DNA from: Cantharellus purpuraceus
Taxonomy: Eukaryota; Basidiomycota; Agaricomycetes; Cantharellales; Hydnaceae
DNA: 64,000 nt
Reading direction: 5' to 3'
NCBI GenBank assembly: GCA_025174535.1
Contig: JALBUN010000023.1
Span: 2,914,001-2,978,000 of the forward strand
Shown here: positions 58,811-64,000 of the stretch, in pieces
Numbering within the stretch: the stretch's first letter is position 1
Layout of the letters: the number at the start of each line of letters is the position of its first letter
Program-made: the position numbers and the translations under genes
The notes under the pieces: model-generated
Database searches by the model: none
Seen by the model: only the letters and a program-made list of their open reading frames with translations
Told to the model about the DNA's origin: nothing

Positions 58811-59350
58811 TTGCGCATCCACGGCTCTTGGGGAGAAAGGTCCTGGAGCCAGCTATGGAATGCAAACACCAGCAGAGCAGCAGGAGATGGCCCAGCTCTG
58901 GATCAACTAAACGCTACGGCCGAAAATTTGAGCGCCCCGCAACACGCAACGAATGATGGCTGGTCCCTGCATTGCGGCGGTAACCCGGGCACCAGTGATT
59001 GGGGTCGGCGTCCACGCTGTGTGGCTTGATCACTCCAGCTTGCTGAAGCGCTGACCTCACGCGCATATGACCACAATGTCATTTGGGTGGGAGATGTTGA
59101 GGATGGCGTGACACAAGCCGTTAGTTTAGCTTATATCCTGCTTAGTAAAGGAGTGACGTGGTTTTTCCCCTACTGCGTACCCCAAAACTTCAACAAGAAG
59201 GGTCTGATTGCTGACCTGTTAATGTGGGGTGATGAATGATATGGTGGTGGTGGATTGCAACAGGCATAGCAGGATAGGGAATTGTCATTTGAGTCAAAAA
59301 TAACAGCAGACCCCACGTGAAATTCTTACCTAAACAGACCAAAGTTCTTG
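58811..59350 (+). pseudogene. Decayed ORF of unknown family
   Basis: A single frame stays open from 58811 apart from TGA at 59027, TGA at 59237, TAG near 59267 and another near 59330. Each fits C-to-T change in CGA or CAG/CAA. The protein is plausible: LAEALTSRAYDHNVIWVGDV, then a hydrophobic AVSLAYILLSKGVTWFFPY, then LIADLLMWGDE and GGGGLQQA. I do not recognise it. The same stop pattern is seen in the transposons, so it may be a relic of a repeat rather than a host gene. Confidence 0.45.
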
Positions 59351-59610
59351 TTTGAAGCCGGAGGGGGACTCAGCTGGCCTCTCTCTACGACTATCATCTT
59401 AAGCTCTGGTCTTCGCCAAAGGACATGCCTCCGTTAAAAGCTGTGGCAGATTTGGCGAATGTTATCAAGGTTCTTCAATTGATGTCAATGTCAAGCTTCA
59501 ATTGATACCTAATGCCACGATGTAGCCACCCATTAAAATATCCGGGCACCATCTAAGAAAAGTACACTCTATACTGTCTCGTTCTTGCAGAGTTTGATCA
59601 TCAATCCTAG

Positions 59611-61380
59611 TATTCATGGCTTCCTGATGTGTTCAGGATCAAAGGCAGCGTGCGTTCAATATAATGGCTGGACCCGGCAGGAACCTGACATAAATTTGAG
59701 AAGGTCCTTACCCGCATTGTGGGTCCGGTTCTAACAGTAACACTTTTTGCGAGTGGTATCGCAGTGGCTTTCCACCATGGATACAATGTCACCTTGACAA
59801 ACTCTGTCACGCCTCTTTTAGCTGTCGTGGTGTGCACATATTTTTATGCGCTTGCTGAAGATCACTTGATCTTATATTATCCAGGTTGGCCTAATCCTTG
59901 TTTTCAGAAATACGTTCGTTTCCGTAATCATCCATGTGGATGTGATTGTCTGATGCTGTTGCTGCACCAGGACCTCTTACGACCGATATTATGAGGGTAG
60001 AAAGGACTTTGGATCGATGATGTCTACCGTAAGATGTCTGAACCTCGGACACATACACTTGAAAATGCTCAGCATCGCTAGATCCGTAACCTTTCACGCT
60101 TAATTTGGATCAATGTGAACATCACCAATCCACATGCCAATTCGTCATCAATTTCTACTAGCAAGGTGTCTGTGGACAACGCATGCCAAAGCATTTCAGA
60201 TCACAGGACGCTTCTTACTCCTGAAAAACTCAAGCTGCAGAAAGTGCGCGCTCTCAAATTACTACTCTCCTACGCATTCGCTGTGAAGCACCACTTGCGA
60301 GGGGAGGAGGGCACCGATTGGCCTGACTACGAAGGTGTACTTCCAGCAGATTTTACTCATTTCGACGAGTTAGGCTTTGATCGAATAGGACACCCTTCGT
60401 ATTCTTCCGTCAGCAGCAGGAAGAAAGACACCAGCCTTGGTAAACAAATGCGAAAGATGCCGTCTCAGACCATCGTAACAAACTCATCTACCCCGCTTCT
60501 TGTGGATTCCCACCAAACCATAGAATTTCACGCATATGCAGATCGTATATCATTGCCTCTGCCTGTGGTGTGCGGTTATTTTGCATTTACTTTTTCCTGA
60601 TTAACTGCTTATGTTTATGCTTCAGCATTTCCCATGAAGTTACCCGCATGCTTTATAAATTTAAACAGCTAGGGTACATGGACATTTTTGGACCCGCCGG
60701 TGAGTTATCCTACCAAGGTATTTATCATTGATGTTCATGCAATGGTCACTTTGAACAGGTGCCAACGCCATGGTGCAACATTGCTCATCGCTTTGTGACC
60801 AGTTGACCGCAATGGAAAGAATTGCAACCACACCTATCCCTTCATTCTACGGTGCGTCTTCTCTAGTAAATGTGTTTCGTGTATTCCGCTTATGCTGTCG
60901 ACACAGGAGTTCATTTAAAACAGTGTGTGACACTATATCTTTTCGCCCTGCCCTTTACTTTAGTTAAAGACCTTGGGTGAGCATATTGTATGAGTCGACC
61001 TGTTGTTATATTCAAAGGCGTTCAGGTGGAAGATGATCCCTGTAGTGACCGTAGTTGCGATTACACTGATAGGCATAGAAGGCATTGCAGATGAAATTGA
61101 AATGCCATTTGGCAAGTCTTCATAGCTCACCTTGACAAATGTCACTGAACCTGGGCTAGGTACCGATACATGTGACCTCCCACTAGGTATATATGTTCGT
61201 CTTGATTACCAGCATAACACAAGCCCATGACTTCCCTTAGACCAATACTGCGCAGAGCTGAAAAATGAAATTGAGTAGGTTTCAACCTGAACTGAATAAC
61301 CTTGGCAGACTAACACAACAATTAGATATGTCATTGAACGTCTCCCTCAGGGTATCGAGGAGGATTCATTTTTTGACTGA
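59611..61380 (+). CDS. Bestrophin-like (UPF0187) membrane channel, first exon not found
   Basis: A family of fungal bestrophin-type anion channels with four or more membrane spans; local role unknown. Exons recognised: 59611-59649 (YSWLPDVFRIKGS), 59704-59829 (VLTRIVGPVLTV, LTNSVTPLLAVVV), 59885-59913 (GLILVFRN), 59971-60028 (TSYDRYYEGRKDF), 60082-60569, then ISHEVTRMLYKFKQLGYMD, ATTPIPSFYG, VHLKQCVTLYLFALPF, GWKMIPVVTV, GIEGIADEIEMPFG and TDTCDLPLDQYC. The stop is at 61378. The hallmark RNT.SYDR and IEGIADEIE are intact. The intron after MPFG has a GC donor (G|GCAAGT). The start codon exon before 59611 (acceptor CCTAG) was not found; an ATG at about 59427 is possible, so the gene may be 5'-damaged. 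Confidence 0.82.
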
Positions 61381-63099
61381 TTCAAAAGGGGCCTGCATCG
61401 TGTAATCTTCTATTGGTATTACATTGGATTTTCCGTTACTCACTGCTGGTGCAGGTTTTATTTTTATTTTTTTATTAATGAATATCTATGCTATACCAAT
61501 TGAATAGATTTGACGATTTTTTATAAAACACTTTGGCTGGCTCTTTTCCATGGACCTATTGCTCTAGTCAATCGTTGGATGATTCTAGTGCCGGGTATGC
61601 GGAGCCTCCCACGATTCTTGGACGAAATCTAATAACTCTCCTGACATATACTGATATGACTTCAACACTTAAGAGAAACTGCAGAACCGATTTATAGACT
61701 ATTTGACCACTGTCACCGATCATATGTGTTGAGGATCAGCGAGTCGCAATAATGGGCATAGCGGTTTTATAGTTGATTGTATCGGACTCTAGAGTACATA
61801 TCCACAGCACTAACTTCTTACACGTTCAGATGGACGCACTATGTGGTTGTCCCAAAATCAAAGGAGTGAGGATGAATGCCCGAAGGGCACTATACTCACG
61901 AGATGACCCAGCGCCTTTACACAGCCTGTGGTAACGTAACACGATAAGTACCCCGTAGAATAATAGTTACAGTAATACCGTCAGCCAAGAGTGACGCGTG
62001 GTTGGCATGAAAGATAGGCAATAGGGTATTAGAGATGCTTCTGAAGCTGTGGCTAAGATGGGCAGTTGGACATTTAGAGACAGCTGAGTAACAAGCATCG
62101 AATAGAATGGCCCCGTGCTTTCGAGTGGAACCAATGCGGAAGGGCTGTCCGACATTATAGGGGCTGCAGTCGGGTAGTCAAAGCATCGGGTGGTTGAATG
62201 GTCAGTGGAACCAATGTGGGAGTGATTCTTTAGATAGGCAAAAGACCGGAAAGGGCTGCAACATAATTACCCACGAGCCCATACGGCATGAAGTCCTCCA
62301 GTCTGGGTCGTAAATTTGGCAGCTCTCTGTGGCGCACTGGTAATGCATCACCTCCGACAATTTACCCAGAAGCCTATGAGTGGCGTGCGTCGGAGTGCCC
62401 TGTGAATGTGAACTAAATAAATATTCTCCACAAGACAAACACAAGATTTGAGTGTGGCTTCAGCTTTGAAAATTTGAAGGGTCGGTAATGGCGGAAGCCT
62501 GACAAAAATGACTACAGCCGCCACGTGACTAGTTCACGTCACTAATTGGGACAAACAAGTTGGTATCACCGGCAATCCAAACTCTCCTTCATCGACGAGT
62601 CTGCCAACGAGCACACCGTTCTCTCCGACGAACAAGAATAATTTTCTAGCGCTCATTGATTCATTTGCATCCACAGGAATTAAACCAACAAATTTAAGTG
62701 GCACAGTCTCTTGCAACGAGCGTGGGGACGTAAACTTGCACGCCTACTTTGCCAAACAAACCCGCGGTGAGCTCAAAGTTTGAGTTTGTGTCGCTTATGT
62801 CTATTTGCGCTCTGCTCTGGCTCTCATCTTTCTCGCATCCTATTGTTCGTTCTGAATCACGCTCACAGGCACGGCCTCCTCCGCGCACACTCACTGGTTC
62901 ATATTGCTCATTCTCTTTTGTTTCCTGTTTGGGATGATCCCCAACTGATTTCTTTTGTTTTCAGACGCCCAATCCACATTGAACCAGCCACAACGACTGC
63001 TTATTCCAGCCACATGTGAGCTTTTAACTCCCACCTTTTGTTCCCCCCAAATCTGGCCATTCTTCCCCATCTCGTGACCGTGTCGCGTTGCCCACAAAC
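61381..63099. other. Intergenic region between the bestrophin gene and cdc25
   Basis: No gene called. AGTGGAACCAATG(C/T)GG occurs twice (about 62125 and 62205). A plus-strand frame (about 62545-62780) with SSTSLPTSTPFSPTNKN and a minus-strand frame (62534-62716) overlap; neither has a recognised domain. Much of 62,780-63,099 is probably cdc25 5' untranslated sequence or promoter. Confidence 0.4.
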
Positions 63100-64000
63100 A
63101 TGTTTATATCGCGTTCCTCCTGTTCCACAGACTCCGACTCCTCACCACGACATCGACCCTTGACAACTGCACAACTCTCGAGTCGCCACGACGACATGGC
63201 TTTCTTCAATTCTGCACCATCGTTGTCTCCCTCGAAGAGCCAGACAGGTCGACTACAGAACGAGAACGACCTAGATGAATTTCTTTCTTCAGACCTTGAG
63301 CTCTCCTTCGCATCGACCATGTCCCTGAACTCACCATCGGCATCTCGAGCCCCTTCCCCAATGGCCATGGACATTTCTCCAGCATTACCACAGAAGCCAC
63401 AAACCTTTCTCGCCCCACCTGCACCCCGTCTCTTTGGTCGCGATATGCTTAATGCGCCTGCTAGCACCATATCTACTGGAACGACCTCTAGCCACCGGGG
63501 TCGACAACGTGCCGCTCTACCAGCACAATGGATGATGTCCGGAAACCTCGCCACGAAGGACGAGCCGTCGCCATCACAGGGAATTTTCAATGTGGTATGT
63601 TTGCTAAGCCAGTCAAGGGCGTGGTGCTGAAGATTTTGGTAGCCCGAGTCACTCGCTGTTCCGTCCCCCGGTGATGCAATGGATGTTGACATGATGTCTC
63701 CTTCCCCCTCTGCTCCTGCAGGTTCTGCTGATCCTGTTTCACCCAAGCTAGCATCCCTTGCCACAGATAACAGTTACTCGAACCTTTTCTTCGGCGCCGC
63801 TTCTCCAGAACCTCATCCCGCTCCTGCACCAAAGAAACGGCGGTCGCTTTCCCCGGAGCCTAACCAGTCTGCTAGTTCATCAGACCCACCTTCCTCCCCT
63901 TCGCACCAAAAGTTCACTCGTGCTGCTACTGTGAGTGCAGGTGCACCTTTGTTCAAAATGAAACCTTCACTCGAGCACAACGCACCTTCGACCAAGCGTA
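63100..64000 (+). CDS. mih1: Cdc25-type M-phase inducer phosphatase, N-terminal part (cut by window end)
   Basis: Cdc25 removes inhibitory phosphate from Cdk1 at mitotic entry. Only the regulatory N-terminus is here. Exon 1 runs 63100-63594; a GT-AG intron 63595-63642; exon 2 from 63643 to the edge, still in phase. Met at 63196 (MAFFNSAPSLSPSK) is an equally good start. The sequence is Ser/Pro-rich with many SP/TP sites and carries patches I associate with basidiomycete Cdc25 proteins: DLELSFASTMSLNSP, MAMDISPA, PRLFGRDM, RAALPAQW, AMDVDMMSPSP, NLFFGAASPEP and PKKRRSLSPEP (a likely nuclear signal). The catalytic CEFS domain would lie beyond 64000, so the assignment rests on this regulatory region alone. 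Confidence 0.7.

Noticed and set aside
33300..64000. A biosynthetic gene cluster around trpE, methyltransferase, ABC and MFS transporters
   Set aside because: The genes are far apart, on mixed strands, and interleaved with unrelated housekeeping genes; no backbone synthase is present.
1..64000. tRNA genes
   Set aside because: I looked for GGTTCGAnTC-type B boxes with a matching A box and acceptor stem and found none that fold.

Overview
This window looks like a piece of an Agaricomycete (mushroom-forming basidiomycete) nuclear genome. The host genes carry many introns of about 50 nt with GT-AG and a few GC-AG boundaries, their proteins read as basidiomycete orthologues, and the repeats are Ty3/Gypsy chromodomain elements and a Ty1/Copia element typical of such fungi. 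It falls into two compartments.

Positions 1 to about 33,300 are a gene-free graveyard of nested LTR retrotransposons. Element A (1 to ~5,000, +) is a chromodomain Gypsy interrupted by CGA-to-TGA stops. A patchwork follows: a cysteine-motif Gag-like fragment (-), a second Gag-like gene (+), Gypsy B pol (-), and a 3' Gypsy fragment (+). Between 11.8 and 28.8 kb lies one rearranged nest. A Gypsy ('element 4') was hit in its reverse transcriptase gene by an LTR element (LTR1, target duplication GTCAG). An inversion then placed the first half of element 4 with one LTR1 on the minus strand (11,776-15,815) and left the other LTR1 with the second half on the plus strand (17,232-28,835). The second LTR1 was itself hit by a 4.4-kb element (LTR2, duplication TCCAC), and element 4 also received two solo LTRs (AGGAT, GATGT). 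Gypsy C (+) and a Copia gag-protease fragment (-) end the repeat block. Element 4 is unusual: both halves and its LTR are densely filled with short perfect inverted repeats, far beyond chance.

Positions 33.3 to 64 kb are a normal gene-rich segment: anthranilate synthase I (trpE, +), ribosome-associated Hsp70 Ssb (-), copper chaperone Cox17 (+), an ADP1-like ABCG transporter (+), splicing factor SF3B4/Hsh49 (-), a probable kinase relic (-), a small secreted Kex2-type protein (+), Cdc42 (-), a SAM methyltransferase (+), translesion polymerase Rev1 (-), an MFS transporter (-), a decayed ORF (+), a bestrophin-like channel (+), and the 5' part of a Cdc25-type phosphatase (+) cut by the window edge. 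These are independent housekeeping genes, not a cluster; neighbours are unrelated in pathway and alternate in strand. Exon boundaries were assigned by reading splice sites and keeping the protein family continuous, and most gene models close with an exact multiple of three.

The strongest leads are the hairpin-filled element 4, the inversion that split its reverse transcriptase, and a TGA-CTA stop context conserved in two copies of a Gag-like gene that suggests translational readthrough.
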